NCBI GenBank assembly: GCA_002471575.1
Contig: DKQG01000040.1
Span: 77,551-102,713, forward strand
Reading direction: 5' to 3'
Length of the DNA stretch: 25,163 nucleotides
From: Alphaproteobacteria bacterium UBA7314
GTDB taxonomy: Bacteria > Pseudomonadota > Alphaproteobacteria > MPNO01 > UBA830
The notes under the pieces were generated by a model, which worked only from the letters and a program-made list of their open reading frames with translations, was not told where the DNA came from and did not search any database. Positions 7,436-15,275 of this stretch are shown here, in pieces; positions within the stretch are counted from its first letter, which is position 1, and each line of letters begins with the position of its first letter. The position numbers were made by a program, and so were the translations under genes.

Positions 7436-7900
7436 GTGAACGATGCCCCACACATAATGATAGTGGAGTCTCCCTATTACGAGGAGATCAACAACAATAT
7501 GGTCGAAAGCGTACTGATTGAACTCGCCTCGGCTGGTGCGACATACGAGCGTTTCGAGGTACCTGGGAGTTTCGAACTTCCCGGCGCGATCCGGATGGCG
7601 ATTGAATCCGACCATTATCCAACCGACAGGAAACAGTTTGACGGTTATATCGCGCTCGGTTGCGTCATCCGAGGCGAGACCTCGCATTACGACTATGTCT
7701 GCGAGGAAAGCGCGAGAGGCCTGAACGACCTGGTTCTTAAATATGCCATTGCGCTGGGATACGGTGTGCTGACGACTGAAAACCGGGAACAGGCCTTGGC
7801 GCGGTCCAGCCGGGAGCAGCATGATCGTGGCGGCGCTGCGGCCCGCGCTTGTCTCGCGATGATCGAGATGAAACGCAAATTTAATCTTTATCCGAGATGA
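7436..7900 (+). CDS. ribH: 6,7-dimethyl-8-ribityllumazine synthase
   Basis: A 154-residue lumazine synthase that condenses the RibB product with the ribityl-aminopyrimidine. Hallmarks are RFEVPGSFELPGA (binding of the ribityl chain), GCVIRGETSHYDYVCEES with the catalytic His, and GVLTTENREQALARS near the C-terminus. The GTG start at 7436 follows GAGGAG in the end of the preceding gene; an internal ATG at 7457 is less suitable. The stop overlaps the nusB start as ATGA. Family members assemble into pentamers or icosahedral shells; which one cannot be told here. Confidence 0.95.
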   Translation: MNDAPHIMIVESPYYEEINNNMVESVLIELASAGATYERFEVPGSFELPGAIRMAIESDHYPTDRKQFDGYIALGCVIRGETSHYDYVCEESARGLNDLVLKYAIALGYGVLTTENREQALARSSREQHDRGGAAARACLAMIEMKRKFNLYPR

Positions 7901-8403
7901 CACAAGCCGCCGAGAGCGAGCGGCAGAAATCGGGTGGCAGCGCACAGAGAAGCGCGGCGCGGTTGGCTGCCGTGCAGGCCCTCTACCAGATCGATCATTC
8001 CGCAACGTCTTCCGACGCCGTGTTAGAGGAGTTTTTGCGTTTCCGGCTGGGCGATAGTTTTGATACCGAAAACGACGTTGCGCCCCATAAAAATTTGTTT
8101 ACGGAGATTGTTCGCGGCGTTGCGGCCCACGGTACTGAAATCGACGAGGCCGTCGGCACGGCGCTGTCGAAAAATTGGACCTTCGACCGCCTGGAATTAA
8201 TCCTGCGCGCAATATTGCGTGCCGGGGTGTACGAGCTTGAGTCCCGAACTGATACCCCCGCGCGGGTGATTATTACGGAATACGTTGATGTAGCTCATGC
8301 TTTCTACGATGGTCAGGAGCCCGGCATGGTGAACGGCATGCTCGATCGAATAGCGCATTCGGTTCGTGCCGATGAATTTGGAGACGGGAGCATTGGCGGG
8401 TGA
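7897..8403 (+). CDS. nusB: Transcription antitermination factor NusB
   Basis: A 168-residue NusB, the all-helical RNA-binding protein that with NusE/S10 recognises boxA RNA and promotes antitermination on rRNA operons. The RNA-binding helix ARLAAVQALYQID is at 21-33, and the C-terminal half has ELILRAILRAGVYEL and VDVAHAFYDGQEPGMVNGMLDRI. It has a roughly 20-residue polar N-terminal extension, common in alphaproteobacteria. ATG 7897 overlaps the ribH stop by four bases. The ribH-nusB-thiL order is widely conserved. Confidence 0.95.
   Translation: MTQAAESERQKSGGSAQRSAARLAAVQALYQIDHSATSSDAVLEEFLRFRLGDSFDTENDVAPHKNLFTEIVRGVAAHGTEIDEAVGTALSKNWTFDRLELILRAILRAGVYELESRTDTPARVIITEYVDVAHAFYDGQEPGMVNGMLDRIAHSVRADEFGDGSIGG
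8380..8390 (+). promoter_or_regulatory. Ribosome binding region used to choose the thiL start
   Basis: GGAGACGGGAG lies upstream of TTG 8393 and inside the nusB 3' end. The competing ATG 8372 has no Shine-Dalgarno upstream. Confidence 0.4.
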
Positions 8404-9373
8404 CCGTGGCAAACTCGACGAATTCGATCTGATCGCATCCGTGTTCGCGCCGCTGACCGACGGTGACGAACGCGCACTTGGTCTACTGGACGACGCCGCG
8501 GTGCTGCCGCAGGCCGCAGGACGCGATACCGTCATCACCACCGATACCATGGTGGAAGGCATCCATTTCCTGGATGCCGAGCCGCCAGACGTCATTGCCC
8601 GTCGATTGCTTAGGGTAAACCTGTCGGACCTGGCATCGATGGGGGCGGAACCCGCTGCCTATGTTCTGAACCTAACGTTGCCTGCGCGCACCAACAAAGA
8701 ATGGCTGAGTTTGTTCGCGGAAGGCCTCCGGGTCGATCAATCAGCTTTTGGCGTTCGTTTGCTCGGTGGGGATACTACCCATACCAAGAGATCTCTCACC
8801 GTGACGGCGACGTTGCTGGGCGAGGTGCCGACGCATGGCGCGATCACGAGGGGTGGAGCGCGCGCCGGCGACGATATCTACGTCTCCGGAACGATTGGAG
8901 ATGCGTCGTTGGGGCTGAAGATGTTGATCTCCGGAGCCGATAATCAGGACGCCCTCGTAAAACGGTTTCAGTTGCCCGAACCACGGGTTTCGCTCGGAGC
9001 GAAGCTACGCGGTCTTGCAACCGCGATGGCGGATGTCTCGGACGGGCTGGCCGCCGATCTTGTCCACATCTGCCGGGCGTCGAAAGTTTCGGCGATCGTA
9101 TACACCGATTCCATCCCGCTCTCCGTCGACGTGCAAACCAGTCTCGCCGCAGGCAATACCGACATGGGCGAAATTCTCTCCGGCGGAGACGACTATGAAC
9201 TGGTCTTTACAGCTTCGCCGGATACAGCGGGGCGGATTGCCGCCGCCTCGCAGTCCGCCGAGGTGCCGATAACGCACATCGGACGAATTTCCGGCGGTGC
9301 GAGCGAGGTTATTGTTCTCGGGCCGGACGGCCGGGAAATAAAGCTCGAAACCACTGGATATCGGCACTTTTAG
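8393..9373 (+). CDS. thiL: Thiamine-monophosphate kinase
   Basis: A protein of about 326 residues of the PurM/ThiL ATP-binding superfamily, phosphorylating thiamine monophosphate to thiamine diphosphate. It shows DEFDLIASVFAPL at the N-terminus, LLDDAAVLP and TTDTMVEGIHFL (metal and ATP contacts), RRLLRVNLSDLASMGAEP, GGDTT, ADVSDGLAADLVHI, and SGGDDYELVFT near the C-terminus. Start choice: TTG 8393 best fits both the family N-terminus and the GGAGACGGGAG just upstream; ATG 8372 and GTG 8366 are in-frame alternatives that add about 7-9 residues. It overlaps nusB and is the last gene of the nine-gene run. Confidence 0.93.
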   Translation: MAGDRGKLDEFDLIASVFAPLTDGDERALGLLDDAAVLPQAAGRDTVITTDTMVEGIHFLDAEPPDVIARRLLRVNLSDLASMGAEPAAYVLNLTLPARTNKEWLSLFAEGLRVDQSAFGVRLLGGDTTHTKRSLTVTATLLGEVPTHGAITRGGARAGDDIYVSGTIGDASLGLKMLISGADNQDALVKRFQLPEPRVSLGAKLRGLATAMADVSDGLAADLVHICRASKVSAIVYTDSIPLSVDVQTSLAAGNTDMGEILSGGDDYELVFTASPDTAGRIAAASQSAEVPITHIGRISGGASEVIVLGPDGREIKLETTGYRHF

Positions 9374-9934
9374 CAGCTGTTAACGCTTTTTTTTCCGTTG
9401 TGACGGGCGGCTGTCGAAACGGGAGAGGATCAAAGTTGAACACCTACTTCAAAAGAAGACCGGTCGCTGGCGTGGTTCCCGTCTCGCTCACAGCGGGCGA
9501 CCCCGCCCGGGCCACGAGAGCCGCGGTTCGACAGGGCTTTCGTTGGCCAAAAAGTTCATTTCGATGAAGCTGCTCGAGCTACTGATGGTGCCGAAGAACG
9601 ATGCCAAACAGCCAATTCACGCTGATGATAGCCCTCGAACTTCATGACGAGAGCGAGCGCGATTGCGTGAAAAGCCGGCTGACCGTGATCTATATGCCGG
9701 ACATATGATCTTCTCTCTCGTCTGATCGCTTACCGGATGTATGAGCCGCTGGTAGCGAAGACTGGACGGCTTAGAGATAAACTTCTGGAAACCGCGACCC
9801 GGATGGTAGGACCGGGTATGGTTGCATTTATCCCCGTACAGCGGGTCTCCCGCGGCCACTCGCCGTAAATTTGTATCCATGATCTGAAAAAATTTGATTT
9901 TGCGCGGCCCGGTGGCTGGCTTAAGTTCCCGCGC
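9374..9934. other. 560-bp gap with broken short reading frames
   Basis: No intact gene is recognised. A T8 run at 9386-9393 follows thiL but without a clear stem. From 9421 a Shine-Dalgarno-like GGGAGAGG leads into a chain of short overlapping frames (see the pseudogene entry). A 6+6 inverted repeat ACCCGG-N9-CCGGGT lies at 9797-9817, and ATATG-N5-CATAT at 9692-9706. The last 100 bases before the MFS gene are leader or promoter sequence without clear boxes. Confidence 0.5.
9436..9708 (+). pseudogene. Possible frameshifted gene remnant
   Basis: TTG 9436, seven bases after GGGAGAGG, opens a 43-codon frame beginning MNTYFKRRPVAGVVPVSL whose codons look coding (mostly G or C in third position up to about codon 35). 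It ends in ATGA at 9564-9567, where a 27-codon frame starts; a third 27-codon frame begins at ATG 9625 in the first phase again and stops at 9708. The alternation of phases suggests a decayed small gene. I do not recognise a family, so loss of function is inferred from broken frames only. Confidence 0.25.
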
Positions 9935-11134
9935 ATGATCACATCATCCGTCCGCAGTAACGTTCTCCTACTAGCCTCCTGTCAGGCACTCTTCATGACG
10001 TCGACGTCGGCGATCATTTCCACCGCGCCGATTGTCGGCGGCAGCCTTCTTGTCGATGACAAGGCTCTGGCGACCTTGCCGCTGGCGCTCCAGTTCGTCG
10101 CGATGGCGCTTACTACGTTTCCGGCTTCCCTCTATATGGGGCGGGTGGGGCGCAAGATTGGTTTTATCACCGGCGCGATTATCGGCGCGTCGGGCGGCGC
10201 ACTCGGCGCCTATGCCATTATCTCCAGCGATTTCACGCTTTTCTGCGTCGCTTCACTTTTGACGGGCAGTTTCAACGGATTCTGTCATTACTTCCGGTTC
10301 GCCGCCGCCGATGTTGCGACTGCCGGATTTCGCAGTAAGGCCATTTCCTATGTTCTGGCCGGCAGCATCGTGGCCGCACTTTTAGGACCTACCCTCGCGA
10401 GGAACACAGCAGACCTTCTGCCGGCGCAGTTCGCCGGTGTCTACATGGCCTTGATCGTGGTTTACCTCGCCGTCGCCACGATCGTCAGCTTCATGAATAT
10501 TCCCCGTCCGACGCCGGAACAGCAGAAGTCGGGGGGTAGGCCTTTGTCTGAGATTGCCCGCCAGCCCAAGTTTATCATCGCGGTCTGCGCGGCGACGTTC
10601 GGCTATCTAGTTATGTCTTTTTTGATGACGGTTACGCCGATCGCGATGGCGGTCTGCGGGTTTACCTTCTCGGATTCATCCTACGTGATTCAGGCCCACG
10701 TACTTGGTATGTACGCACCTGCCTTTATCACGGGACATCTGATCACGCGTTACGGAGTGAACAACATTCTGATCGTGGGCGCTGCGCTGTGCGGCGCGAG
10801 CATTGTCATCCACCTTTTGGGGATCACGTTCCTCAACTTCCTGTCGGGTTTGATCCTAGTGGGTGTGGGCTGGAACTTTCTGTTCACCGGCGGTACCACG
10901 CTGTTAACGGAAACCTACACGCCTGAAGAGAAGGCCAAGGTGCAGGGACTGAACGACTTCTTTATATGGGGAACGATTTCGATCGGCGCGGTGACATCGG
11001 GGGCAGTACAGCATTCCATCGGCTGGGATGCTGTCAATCTGGTGATGGCGCCGCTGGTTGTGGTCGTGTTCTTGACCACACTATGGCTTCGTTTCAGCGC
11101 AAACAAATCGTCTGCCGAGGGCTCCATCGCGTGA
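9935..11134 (+). CDS. Major facilitator superfamily transporter
   Basis: A 399-residue integral membrane protein with about 12 predicted hydrophobic segments. The loop between segments 2 and 3 reads MGRVGRKIGFITGA, the classic MFS motif A (G..GR). A cytoplasmic loop at about 187-205 (RPTPEQQKSGGRP) divides the two six-helix halves. The segment GWNFLFTGGTTLLTETYTPE followed by EKAKVQG in the second half is typical of a widespread group of uncharacterised proteobacterial MFS proteins. The substrate is unknown; efflux is possible but unsupported. ATG 9935 has no strong ribosome site. The gene is separated by gaps from both thiL and hppA, so probably transcribed alone. Confidence 0.85.
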   Translation: MITSSVRSNVLLLASCQALFMTSTSAIISTAPIVGGSLLVDDKALATLPLALQFVAMALTTFPASLYMGRVGRKIGFITGAIIGASGGALGAYAIISSDFTLFCVASLLTGSFNGFCHYFRFAAADVATAGFRSKAISYVLAGSIVAALLGPTLARNTADLLPAQFAGVYMALIVVYLAVATIVSFMNIPRPTPEQQKSGGRPLSEIARQPKFIIAVCAATFGYLVMSFLMTVTPIAMAVCGFTFSDSSYVIQAHVLGMYAPAFITGHLITRYGVNNILIVGAALCGASIVIHLLGITFLNFLSGLILVGVGWNFLFTGGTTLLTETYTPEEKAKVQGLNDFFIWGTISIGAVTSGAVQHSIGWDAVNLVMAPLVVVVFLTTLWLRFSANKSSAEGSIA

Positions 11135-11235
11135 GGTAGACCCATCTCGATTCGCGCTGCGGGCGAATTGGTCAGCGGTGTTGCCTTGAATCCCTTCTTC
11201 TGTCATGTTCCGCGCGGCTTTAGAGGCCCTAGGGG

Positions 11236-11260
11236 GTGAAAGTGCTTCGCACGCTTTCAC
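11236..11260 (+). promoter_or_regulatory. Hairpin in the hppA leader
   Basis: GTGAAAGTGC pairs with GCAC plus TTTCAC around a TTC loop, with a two-base GC bulge, giving ten base pairs. It ends 37 bases before the hppA ATG and has no following T run, so it is not a standard terminator. An upstream inverted repeat ATTCGC-N7-GCGAAT (11150-11168) also lies between the MFS gene and hppA. Confidence 0.35.
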
Positions 11261-11284
11261 GGGGTTGAAAGTCCAGGATAGAAC

Positions 11285-11289
11285 AAGGA
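11285..11289 (+). promoter_or_regulatory. Ribosome binding site that sets the hppA start
   Basis: AAGGA eight bases before ATG 11298. The frame is open back to ATG 11205, but that extension would include the leader hairpin and 31 residues absent from the family. Confidence 0.6.
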
Positions 11290-11297
11290 TTTTAAAG

Positions 11298-13406
11298 ATG
11301 TCTAACGCATATTGGATTGTGCTCGCTTGTGGCGTTCTGGCGATCCTCTACGGTATTTTCGCCAGTCGTTCGGTACTCTCATCCTCCGGCGGCAATGAGA
11401 AAATGCAAGAAATCGCCGGCGCCATTCAGGAGGGCGCGCAGGCTTACCTTAATCGTCAGTATATGACGATTGGTATGGTCGGCGTCGTCGTCGGTGTCAT
11501 ACTAGGTATTCTCCTCGGGATATATCCGGCGATCGGGTTCTTCCTCGGCGCGATCCTCTCGGGGGTAGCCGGGTACATCGGAATGCACATTTCGGTGCGC
11601 GCCAATGTGCGGACGGCTGATGCTGCCCGGACCGGCGGTCTGCAACCGGCCCTGACGGTTGCCTTCAAGTCCGGTGCGGTGACCGGAATGCTGGTTGTCG
11701 GTCTCGGGTTGCTGGGTGTCGCCGGGTACTATATGGCCCTGCGCGGCATTTACGATCCCGGAGATGCGATCGGTCTGCGACACATCCTCGAATCGCTTGT
11801 CGCCCTAGGCTTCGGCGCGTCGCTGATTTCCATCTTTGCCCGTCTCGGCGGGGGTATCTTTACCAAGGGTGCTGATGTTGGCGCCGACGTGGTTGGCAAG
11901 ATTGAGGCAGGTATCCCGGAAGACGATCCCCGGAATGCGGCCGTGATCGCCGACAACGTGGGTGACAACGTAGGCGACTGCGCCGGCATGGCCGCCGACC
12001 TATTCGAAACCTACGCGGTGACGATTGTCGCTACCATGCTCGTCGGAGCGGTGTTCTTTACCGGCTCTGCCCAGGAAACAATGCTTCTGCTGCCACTTCT
12101 GATCGGCGGCGTCTGCATTCTCGGTTCCGTGTTCGGCACATTTTTCGTCCGGCTCGGCAGCAGCAACAATGTTATGGGCGCCCTTTACAAGGGCTTTATC
12201 GCTTCCGCAATTCTGTCGGCGATCCTGATAGCTGTCACGGTTTACATGATCTTCGGCAGCTTCTCGGCGACGATTCCCGCCGAAGGGGGCCCCATCCAAG
12301 CCCGCCAATTGTTGTATTGCGGCATAGTCGGCCTAGTCGTCACCGGGCTGATTATCTGGATAACCGAGTACTATACCGGTACCCAGTTCCGTCCGGTTAA
12401 GAGCGTCGCTAAGGCGTCCGAGACCGGTCACGCGACCAACGTGATCCAGGGTCTGGCGGTCTCCATGGAAGCCACGGCACTGCCCGTGATCGTGATCGCC
12501 GCCGGCATCCTGATCGCCTTCTTCTCGGCCGGCCTCTATGGCATTGCCATTGCGGCAACTACGATGCTGGCGCTGGCCGGCATGGTTGTTGCGCTCGACG
12601 CCTACGGCCCTGTGACCGACAACGCCGGTGGTATAGCAGAGATGTCGGAACTTCCTGAAGAAGTCCGCAACTACACGGATGCGCTTGATGCAGTCGGTAA
12701 CACCACCAAGGCCGTTACGAAGGGATATGCAATCGGATCTGCGGCGCTTGCGGCGTTGGTGCTATTTGCGGCCTATACAGAGGACATGAAACACTATGTT
12801 CCTGAAATTGCGGCGCAGGTGAAATTCAGCCTTCAGGACCCCTATGTGGTCATTGGCCTGTTCATCGGCGGTATGCTGCCTTACCTATTCGGGTCGCTTT
12901 CCATGATGGCAGTTGGACGATCAGCCGCAGCGGTCGTAGTTGAGGTGCGCCGACAGTTTAAAGAGATTCCGGGCATCATGGAGGGGACCGCGCGTCCTGA
13001 ATATGGCCGCGCAGTTGATCTTCTGACAAAGGCGGCGATCAAGGAAATGATCGTCCCGTCATTGCTACCGGTTTTGGCGCCCATAGTGGTCTACTTCGTC
13101 GTTGAATGGATTGATGGTTCGGCCGCGGCGTTTACGACACTCGGTGCGTTGATGCTGGGCACGATCGTCACCGGTTTGTTCGTCGCATTGTCGATGACGG
13201 CTGGGGGAGGTGCCTGGGACAACGCCAAGAAGTATATCGAAGACGGCAACCACGGTGGAAAGGGTTCCGAAGCCCACGCTGCTTCAGTGACCGGCGATAC
13301 GGTCGGCGATCCCTACAAGGACACGGCAGGGCCCGCCGTCAACCCGATGATCAAGATCATAAACATTGTGGCAATACTGTTGCTGGCAGTTGTTGGCGGA
13401 GCCTGA
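11298..13406 (+). CDS. hppA: Membrane-bound H+-translocating pyrophosphatase, K+-independent type
   Basis: A 702-residue, roughly 16-helix membrane pyrophosphatase that couples PPi hydrolysis to proton export. The substrate and magnesium site is intact: FTKGADVGADVVGKIE (188-203), EDDPRNAAVIADNVGDNVGD (208-227) and the late DNAKKYIEDG plus GDTVGDPYKDTAGPAVNP. In the segment GNTTKAVTKGYAIG, Lys471 occupies the position that separates K+-independent (Lys) from K+-dependent (Ala) enzymes, so this should be the K+-insensitive proton pump. N-terminal MSNAYWIV follows a proper ribosome site at ATG 11298. A strong terminator follows the stop by about 20 bases. The pump would recover energy from PPi released by biosynthesis. 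Confidence 0.96.
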   Translation: MSNAYWIVLACGVLAILYGIFASRSVLSSSGGNEKMQEIAGAIQEGAQAYLNRQYMTIGMVGVVVGVILGILLGIYPAIGFFLGAILSGVAGYIGMHISVRANVRTADAARTGGLQPALTVAFKSGAVTGMLVVGLGLLGVAGYYMALRGIYDPGDAIGLRHILESLVALGFGASLISIFARLGGGIFTKGADVGADVVGKIEAGIPEDDPRNAAVIADNVGDNVGDCAGMAADLFETYAVTIVATMLVGAVFFTGSAQETMLLLPLLIGGVCILGSVFGTFFVRLGSSNNVMGALYKGFIASAILSAILIAVTVYMIFGSFSATIPAEGGPIQARQLLYCGIVGLVVTGLIIWITEYYTGTQFRPVKSVAKASETGHATNVIQGLAVSMEATALPVIVIAAGILIAFFSAGLYGIAIAATTMLALAGMVVALDAYGPVTDNAGGIAEMSELPEEVRNYTDALDAVGNTTKAVTKGYAIGSAALAALVLFAAYTEDMKHYVPEIAAQVKFSLQDPYVVIGLFIGGMLPYLFGSLSMMAVGRSAAAVVVEVRRQFKEIPGIMEGTARPEYGRAVDLLTKAAIKEMIVPSLLPVLAPIVVYFVVEWIDGSAAAFTTLGALMLGTIVTGLFVALSMTAGGGAWDNAKKYIEDGNHGGKGSEAHAASVTGDTVGDPYKDTAGPAVNPMIKIINIVAILLLAVVGGA

Positions 13407-13424
13407 TCCTACAAAAATGTCCAA

Positions 13425-13457
13425 GAAAAAAGCCCCGGTTTGCCGGGGCTTTTTTTC
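13425..13457. terminator. Bidirectional rho-independent terminator between hppA and bamE
   Basis: A6, then AGCCCCGG (13431-13438), loop TTTG, CCGGGGCT (13443-13450), then T7. The perfect 8-bp GC-rich stem flanked by A and T runs serves both convergent genes. Confidence 0.93.
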
Positions 13458-13470
13458 GCGCCTGTCAAAT

Positions 13471-13974
13471 TCAGGGGCCTGCGGCCCCATCGTCGGCTGC
13501 GCCACCCCCGAACCGGCCGACATTGCCAAGAAGCTGCTCGAGAATTGTAAGCTCTTTGCCGCGGGTTGGCGTTTTCCGGTCCACTACCTGCAGTTCGCGG
13601 CCATCTTGTTTATCCAAGCGTTCCACCTTTTGCACAATGCCCTGCTTGTTGAACCGGATAACTAGCACTTTTCTCTCCAAGATTTCTTTCTTCATGAAGG
13701 CGAATTTACTGGTGCGCGTTCCGATGTAGTACCAAGCTTCCTGATCGAACGTAGCGCGGGCTGACGGCGTGCCGAGCATCCCCGAGATTTGGGCACGGTT
13801 GCTTTTCCCAATGCGGATGCTGTCTATGATTTCCTGGTCCGGAATATTTCCATGGCTGTTCAGCTGCGCCGAGCACGCCGATACCGCGAAGGCCAGCAGA
13901 AAAACCCCGGTGGCGGTACGCGCCATCCTGGAAAAGGGAACATCTTTGCGTCGATTTTTTTTCGTTCGGTTCAT
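13471..13974 (-). CDS. bamE: Outer membrane protein assembly factor BamE (SmpA/OmlA family lipoprotein)
   Basis: A protein of about 167 residues. A basic N-region (MNRTKKNRRK) and hydrophobic TGVFLLAFAVSAC give a lipoprotein signal with lipobox VSAC; the mature chain starts at that Cys. The SmpA/OmlA core follows: IPDQEIIDSIRIGKSNRAQI, MLGTPSARATFDQEAWYYIG, LVIRFNKQGIVQKVERLD. BamE is a periplasm-facing accessory of the beta-barrel assembly machine. ATG 13974 is chosen because it gives a standard n-region; ATG 13926 would still leave a short signal. The same frame stays open up to 14313, but that part lies opposite the Cbp3 gene and is not lipoprotein-like. It is divergent from the Cbp3 operon. 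Confidence 0.9.
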   Translation of the reverse strand: MNRTKKNRRKDVPFSRMARTATGVFLLAFAVSACSAQLNSHGNIPDQEIIDSIRIGKSNRAQISGMLGTPSARATFDQEAWYYIGTRTSKFAFMKKEILERKVLVIRFNKQGIVQKVERLDKQDGRELQVVDRKTPTRGKELTILEQLLGNVGRFGGGAADDGAAGP

Positions 13975-14103
13975 TTGACCAGTATTACAGTAGTGACTAC
14001 CTATAATAACACCACTAACGGCAAAATAGTTCATGTTGTCGTTGCTTGAAACATCGATAATTGTTGAAACGTAGCGGGTTTCCGGACCAGCAGGACGAGT
14101 GCT

Positions 14104-14628
14104 TTGATATCTTTGTTTAGGAAAGATCGACGAACCGCTTCGGTTGAAGACGTCTACCGAAAGATTGTCGAACGGGCTCGTGATCCCCAATTTTACAAGG
14201 AACTGGGCGTTCCCGATACCGTCGACGGCCGTTTCGAAATGGTCGCGCTTCACACTTTTCTGGTCCTTCGGCGCCTGAAGCCGGAAGCAGGCGGAGAGAG
14301 CGATATAAGTCAAGCGTTGTTCGATGTGATGTTTGAAGACATGGACTCAAGCCTGCGTGAAATGGGGGCAGGCGACATGGGTATCGGAAAGAGGGTGAAA
14401 GCCATGGTTCAGGCGTTTTATGGCCGGATCGCGTCGTACGAGGCCGGGTTGTCGGCTGATGACGGCGGGCTTGAAGATGCGTTGCAACGAAATGTTTACG
14501 GGACGACCGAACCGGAAACTGTCTCCGTGTCGGCGCTTACCGACTATGTAAGAGGGCAAGATGCCCACCTAGCTGAAACGGATGTTGCGGCGATTCAAAC
14601 GGGTGATTTCGAATTCGGACACGTATGA
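14104..14628 (+). CDS. Ubiquinol-cytochrome c chaperone (Cbp3-type) family protein
   Basis: A 174-residue protein of the ubiquinol-cytochrome c chaperone family, related to mitochondrial Cbp3, which aids cytochrome bc1 assembly. Visible family marks are MISLFRKDRR at the start, AR(D)PQFYKELGVPDTVDGRFEM (split here) at 25-45, HTFLVLRRLK, SQALFDVMFEDMDSSLREMG and GDMGIGKRVKAMVQAFYGR. Length is normal for bacterial members. The TTG start at 14104 has AGGA eight bases upstream and matches the family N-terminus. Its stop overlaps the next gene by four bases (ATGA). It is divergent from bamE, an arrangement shared by many alphaproteobacteria. Confidence 0.92.
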   Translation: MISLFRKDRRTASVEDVYRKIVERARDPQFYKELGVPDTVDGRFEMVALHTFLVLRRLKPEAGGESDISQALFDVMFEDMDSSLREMGAGDMGIGKRVKAMVQAFYGRIASYEAGLSADDGGLEDALQRNVYGTTEPETVSVSALTDYVRGQDAHLAETDVAAIQTGDFEFGHV

Positions 14629-15185
14629 TGAATGTCGGCGCAGAGATAGAGCCTGAATTCAGCAGGCCGTTTAATCTAAAAGAGCTGGAGAAGACTCCGC
14701 GTATTATCGACCTGAGCGCGACCGAGGAAGAATGCGCGCTGCTTGCACATAGGTTCGATCAGCAATCTGTTGGATGTGTCAGCGCAAATCTAGTACTGGT
14801 GTGGCTGGAAGCTGAAGAGGTTCTGTCCATATCCGGACGGTTTCAGGCGGAAGTCGTACAAACCTGTGTGATAACGCTGGAACCGGTATCCGCCGAGCTG
14901 GACGAAGAGATCAATCTCGTATTTGCTCGGGATATCGAGAAATCCGCGGACATTGTCGATCCGGAAGATGCCGAGCCGTTAGACGGGGAGGTGGTCGATC
15001 TGGGTGAACTGGTTGCCGAAGAGTTCTCACTCGCGCTTGAGCCATATCCCAGAAGGCCCGATATAGATCAGGGTTCTATCGATCTGGGCCCGGGTGCATC
15101 GTTAATTGGTGAGGAAGAGGCCCGAAAAGGCTCGGAAAGGCACAATCCATTCGAAGTTTTGGTCGCTTTGAAGCCCAAACCTTAG
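14625..15185 (+). CDS. yceD: DUF177/YceD family protein (23S rRNA accumulation)
   Basis: A 186-residue member of the DUF177 (YceD) family, known in bacteria and plants for a role in 23S rRNA accumulation and usually sitting just before rpmF, as here. The conserved centre is QTCVITLEPVSAELDEEINL (83-102), then VDLGELVAEEFSLALEPYPR (about 123-142), and the C-terminal NPFEVLVALKPKP. The protein is acidic overall. Start ATG 14625 overlaps the Cbp3 stop; ATG 14628 is equally possible. A 90-base gap separates it from rpmF. Confidence 0.9.
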   Translation: MMNVGAEIEPEFSRPFNLKELEKTPRIIDLSATEEECALLAHRFDQQSVGCVSANLVLVWLEAEEVLSISGRFQAEVVQTCVITLEPVSAELDEEINLVFARDIEKSADIVDPEDAEPLDGEVVDLGELVAEEFSLALEPYPRRPDIDQGSIDLGPGASLIGEEEARKGSERHNPFEVLVALKPKP

Positions 15186-15275
15186 ATTTTACATAAAGTA
15201 CAGGTTGCCCCGGGCGTCAGGATCGAATATCTATCGCCACCCATGGGGTTTCCCAATTATTGAGATGGCACGGTT

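Noticed and set aside
7232..8005. 257-codon frame antisense to ribBX, ribH and nusB
   Set aside because: The sense genes are certain and the antisense product resembles no protein.
13975..14007. TTGACC (13975-13980) and a perfect TATAAT (14002-14007) before the Cbp3 gene
   Set aside because: The spacer is 21 bases, too long for a normal sigma70 promoter, and no better -35 was found; left as unproven.
13975..14313. 113-residue N-terminal extension of BamE
   Set aside because: The extension overlaps the Cbp3 gene on the other strand and would bury the lipoprotein signal, which needs to be N-terminal.
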